DNA of 64,000 nt from Cloeon dipterum (lineage: Eukaryota > Arthropoda > Insecta > Ephemeroptera > Baetidae), in assembly GCF_949628265.1 (NCBI RefSeq), contig NC_088789.1, positions 27,707,883 to 27,771,882 of the forward strand. Reading direction: 5' to 3'. Within the stretch, counting starts at the first letter, position 1; each line of letters opens with the position of its first letter. A program made the translations under genes and the position numbers. Positions 35,924 through 47,803 of this stretch are shown piece by piece. The notes under the pieces are model-generated. The model saw nothing but the letters and a program-made list of their open reading frames with translations, was not told the DNA's origin and did no database searches.

Positions 35924-36953
35924 TTTCGCTGGATGATTTCAACGATCTCGGCGAAAATGAGCTTGCTCGTGAAACAAACCAAATGAAAAATTCCTCAACT
36001 CAATGCACTTCGATAAGCAAGCCCAAAACGAAACCAGCCGCTGTTTGTGAAAATGAAAATCTCAACTTGACAAAGCAGATTATGCACTTGCGGCGCATGC
36101 GTCGACGAACGCACCTCATTGGCCAGGGTGAATCTGAATCATTGAGGTTTCTTCATCCTTGCGCGCTAAAATTGCGTGTTCTATGCAGAATGAAGCTATT
36201 TCTTTGTGAATTCGTGAATTGTACAATGTGGTAACGCCTTTTCCTAGGTATAACGTCTCGCAATAATGAAACACAAATTTGACTGCTGCGAAATTGGCCA
36301 AAAATTGATGTAAATATCAAAATCCAAAAGGCGACGCCTCAGCCAAATAAAGTTATATTTTCTATTAGAATCAGATATTTCCGATTTATTTTCATTTTTA
36401 ACCAAAAAATGATAAAAACCATCATATGCTATTAATTATAGAGGCGTTTTTCATCATTTTAATTATTTATTTTCGATGAAAACCCTGGAATGATTTGCTA
36501 GAAGATTTGCTAAATGTTGTGACGTCAACATTTTATTTTTCGTGTTTTTCAACAGGCGCATTGCGATGAATACGGTCTGATTTATGCATCGGTTTTCCGC
36601 TAGCTTTGAAGCCTTTCCTCGTCTTTAATGTAATGCATGGCTATTCACGCACCATTAAAATGTAATAAATATTGTGGCTTGGACATGAATAAACACCAAT
36701 AATGATGAACGACATCCAAAGGAGCTATTGAGAAAATTTCAATCATTTTGTGTCAACTAATCGACTGAATTGTTGTTAAAAATTAAATTATCAAAAGTAT
36801 TGTTGAAAAATAGCAATTTAAATTTTAATTTAAAAATTATATCAACTTTAAATGTTGGAATTGATAAAATTTCACGATGCAAGCATATTTTAGGGTAATA
36901 TGTTACAAAAATGGAGTAATTAAAGCAATTGGTATTATAATGAGAAGATTGAT
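35924..36953. other. CAND1 5' flank
   Basis: Region between the CAND1 start and the poly(A) signal of the upstream gene RPA1. It must hold the CAND1 promoter and leader. An AT-rich stretch without coding signal fills 36300-36950. No core promoter motif is fixed. Confidence 0.5.
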
Positions 36954-36959
36954 TTTATT
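36954..36959 (-). terminator. Poly(A) signal of RPA1
   Basis: AATAAA on the minus strand, 156 bp after the RPA1 stop codon. Confidence 0.5.
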
Positions 36960-37114
36960 TATATTAAGATACAAAATTGAAAGGATTGTTTAAGAAAAAG
37001 AAAAAAAAATTCTACGATAATCCTCCATTATTTAGATTGTAACACAGTTGTAGAGCAAACAACGATAATAAAGATGATTAAGATAATTCAAACTACAATT
37101 TCGATGAGGAATAA

Positions 37115-39572
37115 TTAAACGTTGAGCTGGGCTCTCATTTGGTTGATCTCGCTCAGGAGGCGAGCGTTGTGATGGGTCAAGTCAAGCTGTTCCATTTTGA
37201 CGACGGACGATTTGATTCGCTTCTCGTCATTGTATGTTTCCATCTTGATCCGCAGTTTCAACTGCAGCTGCTTGAAGCGAGCAGCATCGAAAATGGCGTT
37301 GTAAGCTTCTTGATTATTTTCTTGCAGTTTGACAAACTCCTTGTTGTCGGTGATTCCAAGCATCTGTTTGGCTTCCTCATCAAAGAGGGTCACCCAGGTG
37401 TTGCTCGTCCAGTCAGCGACATTCACATTCACTATCAGCCGTGGGTTGCAGTCCTGATACTCGAAGTTGCACTTGTTGCAAAGGTAGTTGCCATTTCCAT
37501 TGTCAATCACCTGAGAGACAAAAATAACAAATTTGTCTCAAGTATTGGTAAGATGTAACAAACCTTTTTCTTGCACTCGGGTTTTGGGCAGGCCAAGTAG
37601 TAGCAATTTTCTCTCTTAATGGCCATGACGTGGGCCACAACGCCCAAGTAATCAGGCTTCTCGCCATTGCCCAACTGCTCTTCCTTCACGGAGATCAGGT
37701 TCTTCCAAGGTTCGTAGCCTAGTTCTGAAAAATAAATAACAAAAAGCTTAAGAAATGCTGAGAGTAACACAATTAGGACTTAATGATTTAAAAGAAATGG
37801 GAATTTGTGTTCAGTTAACTATGTTTTAAATTAATAATTTCAAGGCCTGAAATATGGAAATCATCTTTGAAAAATAAGAGTCAAATCTCCAATACCAAAC
37901 CCCAGTTGTTGGAAACATTCCTATTAATATTGAGATTCCAATCGCAAATAAAAATAAACCTTCCTTTCTCCCTTGCTTGAAACTAAATAAAATGATTCAA
38001 TAATTTGAAGAATAATAATAATTGCGAACTCACTTGGTGCTCCAGGGGTACCATCAGACACTCCACTGAATGTCATGCTGTAACCATAATTTTCATACCA
38101 CCCTTTGAGATGGTGCGAAATCTGGATGTCAGGGTTGATCTGTAAATGGCATGATTAAGACAAATTGTAAAATAGCAAGGCAGTAGTACTTACCGCCATG
38201 ACTGCAGAGTGTCCAGTGCTGAGGCTCTTGCTGCCCTGAAACTCCTTGACCAAGGCGTTGCGGATGGCAACAACCGGGTTGGTGCTACCGTCAAAGTTTT
38301 GTGCCTGTTCTCCCCACAGAGTAAGGGTGATAGCATGCTTGGAGTCATCCACAAGGGTGATGTCTCTCTTTTTCAGTTCCTTTTGGGTTGCCCGTGACAT
38401 CAAGGTCTGACAATCTGACGTAGCCTGGCAGACAGCAACAATGTCCACAATCGTATCAACAGCAAGATTCTTGAGGGATTCAATGGTGACATTTTGGAAT
38501 TCCATGACGGGCAAGCTTGAGTCATCCTCGATTTCATTGACGAAAGTATCGCGGTTGAAGGTCAGTTCGTAGTCATGCTTCAAGTTGGAAAACTTCTTGT
38601 TGGCTGTTTTGACAGTACAGTTTCCAATCAGGTAGACCTTTCCCTCTTTAATATGGTCGTAGAACTTATCCACCTGAAAAATTTGAAGTTTAAATTTAAT
38701 TAAATGTCAACATATAACAAAAAAATTTAATTAAATTATATGTAAAGCCTACATACTTCCTCATTGAAGGCAGTAGCTCTGATTTCTCCAGAACTGTCCT
38801 TGATTTCCAAACTGAAGAGCTTGCCCGGACCTCGTTGATTTTCATAGTGTTTGATTGGAGGTTTTGACATGACCCTGGCCTTGATGACCCACTTGTTCTG
38901 GAATGGGTTGATGGACATGATGGGGCGGATGTTGTTTTCGTGCACACCCATGTCCAGTCTGGGCCTCTTTGTGGGCTGCTGCCCGACAGGAGACAAATCT
39001 CGATTCACAATTGCTGGCGAAGGTATGGCCGGCGAAGGCTTGCTCTGCTCAGCGGCGCGGGGAGCTGCAGTTGCATGATTCACGTTTCCATTCTCCCTCT
39101 CTGAGGCGTCAGCTATGTCCTTGTCGGACACAGCTGTAGGGTTACCGATCTTCTCATTGATTTCAGAACCATGCACCACAACCTCGCAGTCCAGAATAAT
39201 CAGTATGTTTCTGTCGCCTGAAACAAAATACATGACATAACATTGCTTCAAAAAATGTATTTTAAAATAATATTTGTTTATACCTGAGCCACTTTTGCCC
39301 TTGATACTGCTGTTGATGGTGTGTTTTAAAGTAACAATGGTGTATTCCACAAGGTCCCCGGATTCAACCTTCGCATTTAGCTGAGATGCCAGCACTCCGG
39401 AGGACAGGAAGTGCACGCCATCAGAGATGTTGACCCGGTACCTTTCGTGCTCGCCATTCTTGCTCACTTTTTTTAGGGCGATGATCTGCACATTCGGGTA
39501 GCCAAGTTCTTCAGCATTTTGTTTCTGGACTGCCAACCCCTTGATGCTTCCTTCGCTGAGAACGACGGCCAT
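37115..39572 (-). CDS. RPA1: Replication protein A 70-kDa DNA-binding subunit
   Basis: Large subunit of the heterotrimer that coats single-stranded DNA in replication, repair and checkpoint signalling. Six coding exons: 39572-39284, 39217-38757, 38673-38194, 38139-38034, 37724-37564, 37510-37115, GT-AG and in phase, 630 residues (human 616). Domain order is the family's: N-terminal protein-interaction OB fold (~1-115, LSEGSIKGL near the start), a charged and Pro-rich linker (~120-190), DBD-A from about 195 (SINPFQNKW, then SGEIRATAFNEE at ~239-250), DBD-B (~305-420), and DBD-C, whose zinc ribbon keeps four Cys (C491, C496, C510, C513). Start Met is directly before the family-typical N-terminus. 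A longer overlapping frame upstream (Met at 39730) is out of frame. Wee1 lies upstream and CAND1 downstream, both in the same direction. Confidence 0.97.
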
Positions 39573-40181
39573 GTCGAAGTGTTTGTCACAAATGTAAGGG
39601 TGCTCAGAATTTCCACAAGATGTGCAAGTTGCACGTGCACGACAACAATTGACAGAAATCTACAGGCCGGAGAGCGGGATAAGGATCTCGATCCAGCTTT
39701 TCGGCGCGAATGATGCACGAGTGCCAACATAACAGAGTTTTAATTTTCCTAAATTCTAAAGGTGAGTTAGGAATTCTCTGGAGCAACACGTGTGCTCAAA
39801 TAAGAGTCAAATGTACGGAAAATTTATGCAATCATCTTCAAAAACAATCAAGTTAAATCAATAGAAGAAAAATTTTGACAAATAGGTATCAGAAAAGGTT
39901 AGAGATAATAAGCATACTGGCAGGAAAGTCGTCAAACACGTTTTTCTCCCATAAGGACCCCATGTTAAAATTATTGTCTCCTAGATCGCTTCCAACTCAT
40001 TGTCAGTTACTGAATGTCTACCTAAAGAGTTGGCTCACTCCCCTCTAGCCTAGATCTGTTATTCTAATGTTGTCATTAGGATTTGACACAAATTCTTCAA
40101 ACTGATATAGACGTAAAATTAGAAAATAAGGGAAAGGAAATAAAAATAGCCACCTTGATTTTGTATACCATTATCTGTAGA
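39573..40181. other. RPA1 5' flank
   Basis: Spacer between the Wee1 poly(A) signal and the RPA1 start. It presumably contains the RPA1 promoter; 39600-39720 is GC-richer. No repeat family seen. Confidence 0.5.
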
Positions 40182-40187
40182 TTTATT
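40182..40187 (-). terminator. Poly(A) signal of Wee1
   Basis: AATAAA on the minus strand, about 300 bp after the Wee1 stop codon. Confidence 0.5.
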
Positions 40188-40485
40188 TCAATATTGAATA
40201 TCGTATAAAAAAGAGAAATGCACGAAGGAAGAACATTCAAAAGGATAAGCACCCGGATTAAAAAATTCCAGAACGCTTCAGTCTGAAATGTAATAGAGAA
40301 GTTTAAGTTCTAAATATTTACAAAACAGAGGTTGAGACAGCTCCATTACATCATCATAATCTTATGTATTAAATTATGAACAGCAAGAACTAGTTGCAAT
40401 TCAATGTTTGTCTGGCAAAACCTCATACAGAAAACTTACAAATTTAAACGGAAGAAAATTTTAGAATTTGAACAGATCACAAGAG

Positions 40486-43059
40486 TCAGAAGTTGGTGGT
40501 GCTCACGCTCCTCTTAGTGCGTGAGCCGACCAGCCTGCTTTTGCTTGGCTTCAGCTCAACAGGCTGTTTCACATTGCTGTTGTCATCAAGAGTGTCCTCT
40601 TCAGGGAACGGCAATGATCGCAACTCCTGCGACATCTTGATTATTCTATTAGCGGTTTTCAGCTTCTTCTCTAGAAGTTGTGTTTTCAGTTCTTGGTCTT
40701 TGATCTGCCTTTGCAGATCGACTTCACGCATGTTCATGCCCTCGAAGGCAGCATCACTTATACTAGGATGATTGGCCACTTGTGAGGCGGACGGTCGCTC
40801 GACCGGATTTGGATGCACCATCGACTGTGGGAGAAAAATTTTAGTTTTTGGCATTGGCTTCCCTGACAATGAACACGCGCAGATTTTAATTATTCCACCT
40901 TGATTTCTCGCATAATTATTACTCTAAACATTAAATGATAAAAGTACCTTGATCAATTCATTTAGAGAAGAGCTGATGTATGGCAGAGCAGGAAGTTTGC
41001 CGTCTCTATAAGCTTGCCAGTCATCCCCATTCTTGGGGAGAGGACCAGCCCCAGCGGCATCGTAGATAGTTAAACCTAAAATTGGCATGTTTATAACAAT
41101 GAAACACAAATTGCCGTCCAACAATTATATACCTAATGAGAAAATGTCTGCCTTAGTGAGATGAGTGTGGTCATCATTGAGCAATTCCTTTGGCAGGTAA
41201 CGACAGTCTCCATCTTCAACTTTCGGCGTGTCAATGCTGGTAACGTGACCCAAGTCGCCTGCAATTGCAAAAATTTATTATTACTCAATTGAAAAAAATT
41301 TAAAACAGCAAAACGTACCAATTTTGTAAGTGACCTCATCTTTCTCTGAATCAGATAGAGGATCCTCGTCTTCGGTGGCTTCCCCAAAAGAGTTGAGAGC
41401 GTTGACGGTCACAACTTTCACCTCTTGAGCCATGAAAATGTTGCCAGGCTTGATGTCCAGGTGGACAAGTCCGGCGCGATGGATGAAGTGCAGTCCACGA
41501 CTCACGTGCAGCATAATGCGGCAAAGCTCTCGCTCAGGCAACAGTGGCAAACCTGCTCCAGCAGCTCGCAGCTTGTGCAGACGATCAGCCAGACTTCCGC
41601 CGCCGCAATATTCATTCTGAATGATCATGTGACTGTCCTCTCCCCACGCGGAGTAGTATCTCACGACATGTGGATGACTTCCGAGAACAGCGTGTGCGTA
41701 TACTTCGTTCAGAGCTCTTTGCCTGGTTGGTGCATAAATTAACTCAGATTAATAAAAGTTAAGAGGAAATCTAGATTTGGATTTTTTGCTTCAGGTAACG
41801 TTAGAGACACTTACTCATCAGATGAGCCAGCAATGGGGCGAATACTTCTTTTGATAGCATAGGTAACACCATCCAGTCTATTGATGCACTTGTAGACACT
41901 TCCGAATTCTCCAGATCCTATTATTTCAAGTTCGAGGAATTCCTGAAACATGAATTAATAATTAATCAATCAGTTCTTTCAATATAATGTTAAATTTACA
42001 GAAAAATATCTTTATAGGCAAAAAATTTAGAATTCATTAATGAAATTGGAACTTTCCACACCGAAATGGCGGTTACAGCGCAGGAGACACACCAAATTTT
42101 GGGGATTTTCATAAGAATTCAAAAATCAAAATTTAATGCAAAATTTAACCTTTCAACCATAATTGAATTAGGTAATAATATTACAGGGGTTGTCTGACTG
42201 CAGTTAATTTAGGAAAATTCTAAACTAACAGTTTTTTAACGGTCTAAAATGTATTAGAGTTCATACTTTGCGGTAACGTGGAATGTTTGAATCATGAATG
42301 GCATATCTCTTCCTAGGTTGTGAGCACTCCTCATCTTCATCGTCGCCTATGGAGGTAGAGGCACGAAGCATCGAATCCTCCATGGATTGCAAGGACGAGT
42401 TGGCATTCACCGAGGTAGCTGACCTGTAAAAAATAATAGTAATATTTATAAATATACATAGACGCTTTAAATTGCTTAATCCTATTGCACAATATTGTTT
42501 TGATTTTAAATTTAAAAGACACTTACGAGTGTAGTGAATTTATATTTGATGATCTTGGTCTTTTACGAATGTTTTTTCTCAAGACCTCAGGGGTGAACGG
42601 GTTGGTGTTAGCGACGGCAAGGTCTGCAAGATTTCTGTTAGCGCGGCTATCATCAAGCCAACTGGCAGGGTTGCCGCTGATCTTGCTCTTCTTAAAGATG
42701 GTCCTCGGAGTGTTTGGGGTGTCGAACAATCTCAGAGCGGTGACTTTCTTCGAAGGTGGCGAGAAGGAAGGCCTCGAGGAGGAGGTAGGTGCTGCTCTTC
42801 TGTTGTTGCTCCTCTGTACCAACGGCGGCGATGAAGGGTAATCGACATCCATTTCATCGTCCACTTTCCACTTTCGGAAGCTGGTCCGCAATTGCCGCTT
42901 GCCTTTTCGAGGACTTAGCAGTCTGCTGTGGTGTGAAAGGGGGCTGCTCGTGATGCCCATGTCTTCAGGGAAACTTAACTTGTCGTCAGATTTGTAAAAG
43001 GGATCCTCGGCAGATTCGTCGTGACTGTCGAAGTCGAGTTTCTTCTGAGCAATGTCCAT
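40486..43059 (-). CDS. WEE1: Wee1-like protein kinase
   Basis: Nuclear kinase that phosphorylates the inhibitory Tyr of CDK1 and so delays mitotic entry. Seven coding exons: 43059-42527, 42423-42267, 41942-41815, 41722-41319, 41258-41133, 41075-40948, 40824-40486, GT-AG and in phase, 604 residues, close to the Drosophila length. The N-terminal 230 residues are disordered, with many Ser-Pro sites, basic patches and FDTPNTP. The kinase domain begins with GSGEFGSV (~239-246), Lys in AIKRS (261), catalytic loop HLDIKPGN (~360-367), an acidic insert, DLGHVT (~409-414; Wee1 kinases have DLG where most have DFG), and GDCRYLPKE. The C-terminal tail is coiled-coil-like and basic. The zinc-finger gene is divergent 970 bp away. 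Confidence 0.96.
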
Positions 43060-44028
43060 AGCGAACGCGGTTAATAGCGATTTCGAAATAAAGTGTGTTC
43101 ACCTATTAAAATTTCGAAACTTTGTTTTCCACATTCACATAATGTTGTTACACAACCGTTTGTGTAACTTACAACTTACACCCACGTTGTTGCACAACTT
43201 GAGAAACGCTTCAAACAATCCCGTACTTTTACAACGGAAAATGGATACCTCGACTTACTTCCGGTTAGGTCGAGTCAAATAATCGGCAGTTATTGAATTA
43301 ATTTTTCCCAGTTCAAAAGAGAAATCAGCAAAAATTATTTTGTTAAAATTAAATTGAGATTTAAATATACTGAATTTAAAATTAAACAAATTAATTTAAT
43401 ACAAAATCTTCGGTCAATGCAGAGCCTGGTAACAGCTTTTGGCGGCAAAACATTAAACGCGGGAAATTTTAAATCTTCCTTATGATCATGAATCTCACAC
43501 AACATTCATCCCAATCGCGTTGAAATGCAAACACAACAGTTGAATTTGGCTTTAATTTTCACAAATTCCATTATATGCAAGAAAGTAATGGCGCTGGACA
43601 CCAGAACTGACCAGAACTTAATGTACATAAATGGTTTGTGTTTGTGTGTTTGTGTCGCATGGCATGGTAAGCTACAAGGTTCGAAGGTTCCATTTTTGTT
43701 TGTCGATTGAAGCGCCCTCATCAACGCTACCGTCAGCTCCACACTCAAGGATTTAACCACGCCCCCTTGCGTTGGATTCGAAGGCCAAAACAAACACACA
43801 CTGTGCGTACCACATATGTGTAGGCTCATATAGTGCGTCAAGTCGCTCGTTCAACTTGATTTTATTTTCTTGAATTGCTACTTGTTGATTTTTTGTTTGG
43901 ATGTAGAGTCAAATGAGTAAAATAATGCCACTTTCGGTGCACGTTTTATTGACCTTTTTCTTCGCTTTTTGCAGCATCATCGAGTGTAGCATGTCGAGGT
44001 TCGTGGGCGGCCCAGGGAGCAAGGTATT
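43060..44028. promoter_or_regulatory. Head-to-head intergenic region between Wee1 and the zinc-finger gene
   Basis: 969 bp between divergent start codons; it must hold both promoters. A strong polypyrimidine tract and acceptor (TTCGCTTTTTGCAG, exon edge 43975) just before the zinc-finger start suggests a 5' UTR intron whose donor I cannot fix (a candidate is CATG|GTAAGC near 43666). No TATA box is obvious. Confidence 0.45.
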
Positions 44029-44032
44029 ATGA
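43991..44032 (+). CDS. Upstream ORF overlapping the zinc-finger start
   Basis: A 13-residue reading (ATG 43991) whose TGA stop overlaps the main ATG in the arrangement ATGA. Such overlap favours low, reinitiation- or leaky-scanning-dependent translation of the main frame. Whether the transcript includes this ATG depends on the unresolved 5' end. Confidence 0.4.
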   Translation: MSRFVGGPGSKVL

Positions 44033-47000
44033 GCACTGGCTCCAAAATTGATCCGTGGTTGAGTGAAGGCTGGCCCGCCAACGAAATCAATTTCGGAGAC
44101 CTCATCAAGGCTGGAAGTACGTCTGCAGCTCCTCCTAGTGAACCCCTCCACGACCCAAAAGACGGAAAAAATCCAGAATTGAAATTTGAGATTGGGAATT
44201 ATGCTGTTAAACAGCCGCCGCAAAATAGTGAATACTATTTTGACTCATTCAAGGTAGCTAATACTCACACCAAAGCCACTCGAGAACTAACCTTAGCTCC
44301 CAGGTGATTCCAGAGCTTTTAGTAGAAAGATTGCACCAAGACTATTCACTGAATGTATCTGGAAACGCACATCAACAAAACTTGAAGGTGTGATTTGTTG
44401 TGAAACACGGCCTAGAAGTGGTGTAAACGAAACTCTCCTCTCAGTTCCAGGGAATAGAGACTGTAAATAAAAAGTATTTTGAACTGAAGCCCTGCACTAT
44501 CAGTCAACAAGAGCTTGCACAATTGGAGTTCCAACAAACTTCCAATATTCAGGTAGTAATATTTTTCTAAAAAAGAATCGCAGTGCTCATTGAAAACCTT
44601 TGCAGACTTCAAAGGAAGCTTCGTCCCAGACTATCGACACTGTCGACAAGCAGGGCATCATGAGTCTGAATGGCTTGAGTGGGCCGTTTGTCTACCAGCC
44701 ATTCCTGTTCACAACATCAGGATTCAAATGCAACTGCGATCCAAAGGGAAACCACCATTTCCTTTGTCCGAATAATGCTCGGATCGACACGACCAACGAC
44801 TCGTCGAAACTGAGCGACTCTGGCAGCTCGACCGGCTCCATCGAAAGATCCATCGAACGGGCCATAGAGAAGACCATGCGCCACCAGAATATTCGCAGTG
44901 ATAAGGAGCGGCCATTCTCGTGTGATGAGTGCGGAAAATCGTTCTTGCTGAAACACCATCTTACCACTCACGCTAAAGTTAGTACAGTGCCGGTGGAAAA
45001 TTCAGGAATTTCATTTCTATTCAAAATTCTAACATCGGATTTTTATTACTAATTGGATGCAAACTCCAGCTCTCCTCGAAATTATATCATTGGAAGTGTT
45101 GCTTTTTTATTTATGTGCCCAGAGCTAGCCATTTCCACAGGTTTTTTTTTAAATAGAAAATATAATAATATATCTCTGCTATTTTCATTTGAGAAGTTTA
45201 ACTGATGGGATAAAAAAAAAACAATCGTATCACCTGAAAAAAATAAATGGTTCAACAAAATGCCTATTTTAAAAGGACTCAGTTTTCGATTGTTTTTTAA
45301 AAAGGGATTTTATTTTAGGGAATTATTAACTTTAGCCTGGATTAAGGTAGATAAAAAAATTGTTGTCAGAAATGCTTTAAAAAATATTTGCCTTTAATGA
45401 TAAACATCGTAGGCCAAAGGTAAAGTTCAAAAAATTAAAGTCAAAATTTTCAAAAAAACGTAGCATTCTCAAGTGTAAATTCTTATTTCAAAAATCTAAA
45501 ATAGCAAAAATTTTGCTCATTTACTTGACAACAACATCATCAAAAAATTGGTGCTATGTTTTTCTCTCATTTTTAAGAAAACCAAGTTCACATTTGAAAA
45601 TTGAGAACATTTAAAATAACGTCATTTCAGTGAATTTTGTTTTTACTTCGATTTTTACTTTTCTAGGGCTGAGACCCACCCCTGCACCCCCGAGGGTGGA
45701 ATTGTTAAGTTAAATTAACTTTATGTCAGAACTAAGCGCTCTTGGCATCATTTCAAATGTGTTTTTGCGATGAGAAACTCAATTCTAGACTTTATTACAT
45801 CGTGTCTCACTCTCTTGGGTCAGTGCATAATATGATTCAGAGAGTTGTGGGTAACCCGCAAAAAATGAAAAGTTATTAATACAGTGGGTTTTTTTTCCAG
45901 AAAAAATGCTGAATTTTGCGAACCACCTTGTTTGTTTAGTTGAGCAGACCAGCACTAATAAATCTTTTTGTTTCCTGTTCTCAAGTAGACAAAGGTTTTT
46001 CAAGTGTATCGATTTGCTTTAAAAAACTGCTCTAATTAAGTTCGGCCAGACTTAAACAATTGTAAATTTTCTCTCAGAAGAGACTAGTACAATAAGCACT
46101 TAAATAGGAATGATATTGGAAAAGCCTGGGAATTCCTTGTTGCCAATACATGAAGCCAAAATCGATCAAAGTAGCATCGTAAATTTTTTAGAAAAGTGGT
46201 TGCAAAGTTAGCACGTTTTTCAAATGGTAAGGATTGTCTCCCTACTTGAAATTTTATTTTATTTCACAACAAAAGAGCTTCCCAAAAAAGTTTCTTACAC
46301 CATTTGATAGATCTTGACGTTAGGAATCGATATCTGCCTAGAAAATGTGGTCAAGCGCTGTAAATTTTGGAGAAATTTTGAGTTTTTACCGTAGCAAGGT
46401 CCTTTTTTGATTATTGCAATTTGTAGAGAAACAAATCAGGAATCATGTGATCTTAAATAATGTGGGACGATGGAGCACTCAAAATAATTTTGTTTCAGGT
46501 GCACACGGGAATACGACCTTACGGGTGCATCGAGTGCGGGAAAACGTTCACTCACAAGCACTGCCTTAACACGCACCAGAGACTGCACTCTGGGCTGCGG
46601 CCATACCAGTGCGAGGAGTGCAAGAAGTCGTTCACCCTGAAGCACCATTTGGTGACGCACCAGCGGACCCACTCGAAGGAGAAGCCATACCGTTGCGAGA
46701 GCTGCGGCAAGAGTTTCGGCCAGCGGCGCACCCTGAACATGCACATGAAGTTGCACAGCGGCGAGCGGCCCTTTCAGTGCCCCGTCTGTGACGAATGCTT
46801 CGCCCAGGAGGAGCAGTTGGTGGCCCACTCGAGATTCCACGGCGGCAACAATGCCTTTTCCTGTTCCGACTGCGGTCAGGCATTTGCCCGGAAGTTCGAG
46901 CTGGTTGATCACAGACGCACGCACGGCCACTCACCATTCGCCTGCACCATTTGCGGCAAGGAGTTTCTGCAGAGGCGCACCCTGCAGCAGCACAGCAAGC

Positions 47001-47422
47001 TGCACGACGGCACCAAGCCATTCATCTGCAAGTACTGCAACGAGTGCTTCTCCCAGATGGCAGAACTGATCGCGCACGCCAAGATCCACACGTTCTACAC
47101 GTGCAAGGAGTGCGGCTGCGGCTTCCCCAGCCACGAGCTGCTCGTCATCCACCTGCAGCAGCACGGCAGAATCGTCCTGCCGGAGCCGCCGCCGACCAAA
47201 CCCGCGCCGGCCAAGAAGTACACGTGCACCGAGTGCGGTGCCGGATTCGCGCAGAAGCACGGTTTGTCGCAGCACGTGAACCGCAAGCACAAAGCCTCTT
47301 TGATCGGCCACCTGCCCAGCCAGATCGGCCTGGCCATGGATCCAGGCCCCAGTGGCAGCGGCATCATGGAGCAGATCCAAAAACAGGTTTTAGCCGATCA
47401 GCTGCGAGCCAAGATGCTCTGA
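44029..47422 (+). CDS. C2H2 zinc-finger protein with ten fingers
   Basis: Probable nuclear DNA-binding protein; no orthologue recognised. Five coding exons: 44029-44253, 44304-44387, 44445-44552, 44606-44977, 46499-47422, GT-AG and all in phase 0, 570 residues. The first ~245 residues carry no known domain (Gln-rich and Ser-rich stretches). Ten C2H2 fingers follow, spanning about residues 248-550, most with canonical C-x2-C-x12-H-x3-H spacing; several are joined by TGIRP/SGERP-type linkers. Finger 1 is split by the 1.5-kb intron: its two Cys and first His are in exon 4, its last His (VHTG) in exon 5. The last finger has a four-residue His spacing (HVNRKH). The intron contains a family A repeat. 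Retention of that intron would stop translation 25 codons after exon 4, removing nine fingers. Confidence 0.9.
46098..46436 (-). mobile_element. Repeat family A copy 6, divergent, in the zinc-finger gene intron
   Basis: Reverse copy starting TTAAATAGGAATGATATTGG, with recognisable GTTTTTCAAATGGTAAGG, TTGTCTCCCTACTTGAAAT and GATTATTGCAATTTG. It is older than most copies, and its distal end is missing. Confidence 0.65.
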
Positions 47423-47797
47423 ATTGCTTTTCAACAATGAAATTGGCTTGCACATTAGTAATTCGAGGTTTAGAGGATCTAAGTTTCAGTTTTGGTTAAC
47501 ATATCAAAATTTGTTGCAGTGATTAACCATTTCTGTGGTCCAATTTACATTCAATAACGTGAATGAATATATTGATTTTCTACCCTATCACCTAGGGAGC
47601 GCCCAGCACTGACTCAAAATTATGTAAATAACAGACGTTCTCCTTAAACTTTGTGTAAAAGTGAAGGTAGTTGAAACTTCTAGTCTGTGAATGTTAGACT
47701 TAAAAAGAAATCGTTTCACCTACATTTGTGTCTGTAAAATTTAATTCTTTCCTGTTCATTGAAGCAACTGAATTACTTTTACTCATTTACTGTAATC

Positions 47798-47803
47798 AAT
47801 AAA
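47798..47803 (+). terminator. Poly(A) signal of the zinc-finger gene
   Basis: AATAAA, 376 bp after the stop codon, in an otherwise uninformative AT-rich 3' flank. Confidence 0.5.

Noticed and set aside
29979-43059. Wee1-RPA1-CAND1 as a polycistronic unit
   Set aside because: The spacers are 0.9 kb (RPA1-Wee1) and 1.2 kb (CAND1-RPA1), and each gene has its own poly(A) signal.
46951-47499. 182-codon plus-strand frame and several minus-strand frames in the zinc-finger exon
   Set aside because: They are shadows of the repetitive finger-coding frame and have no domain of their own.
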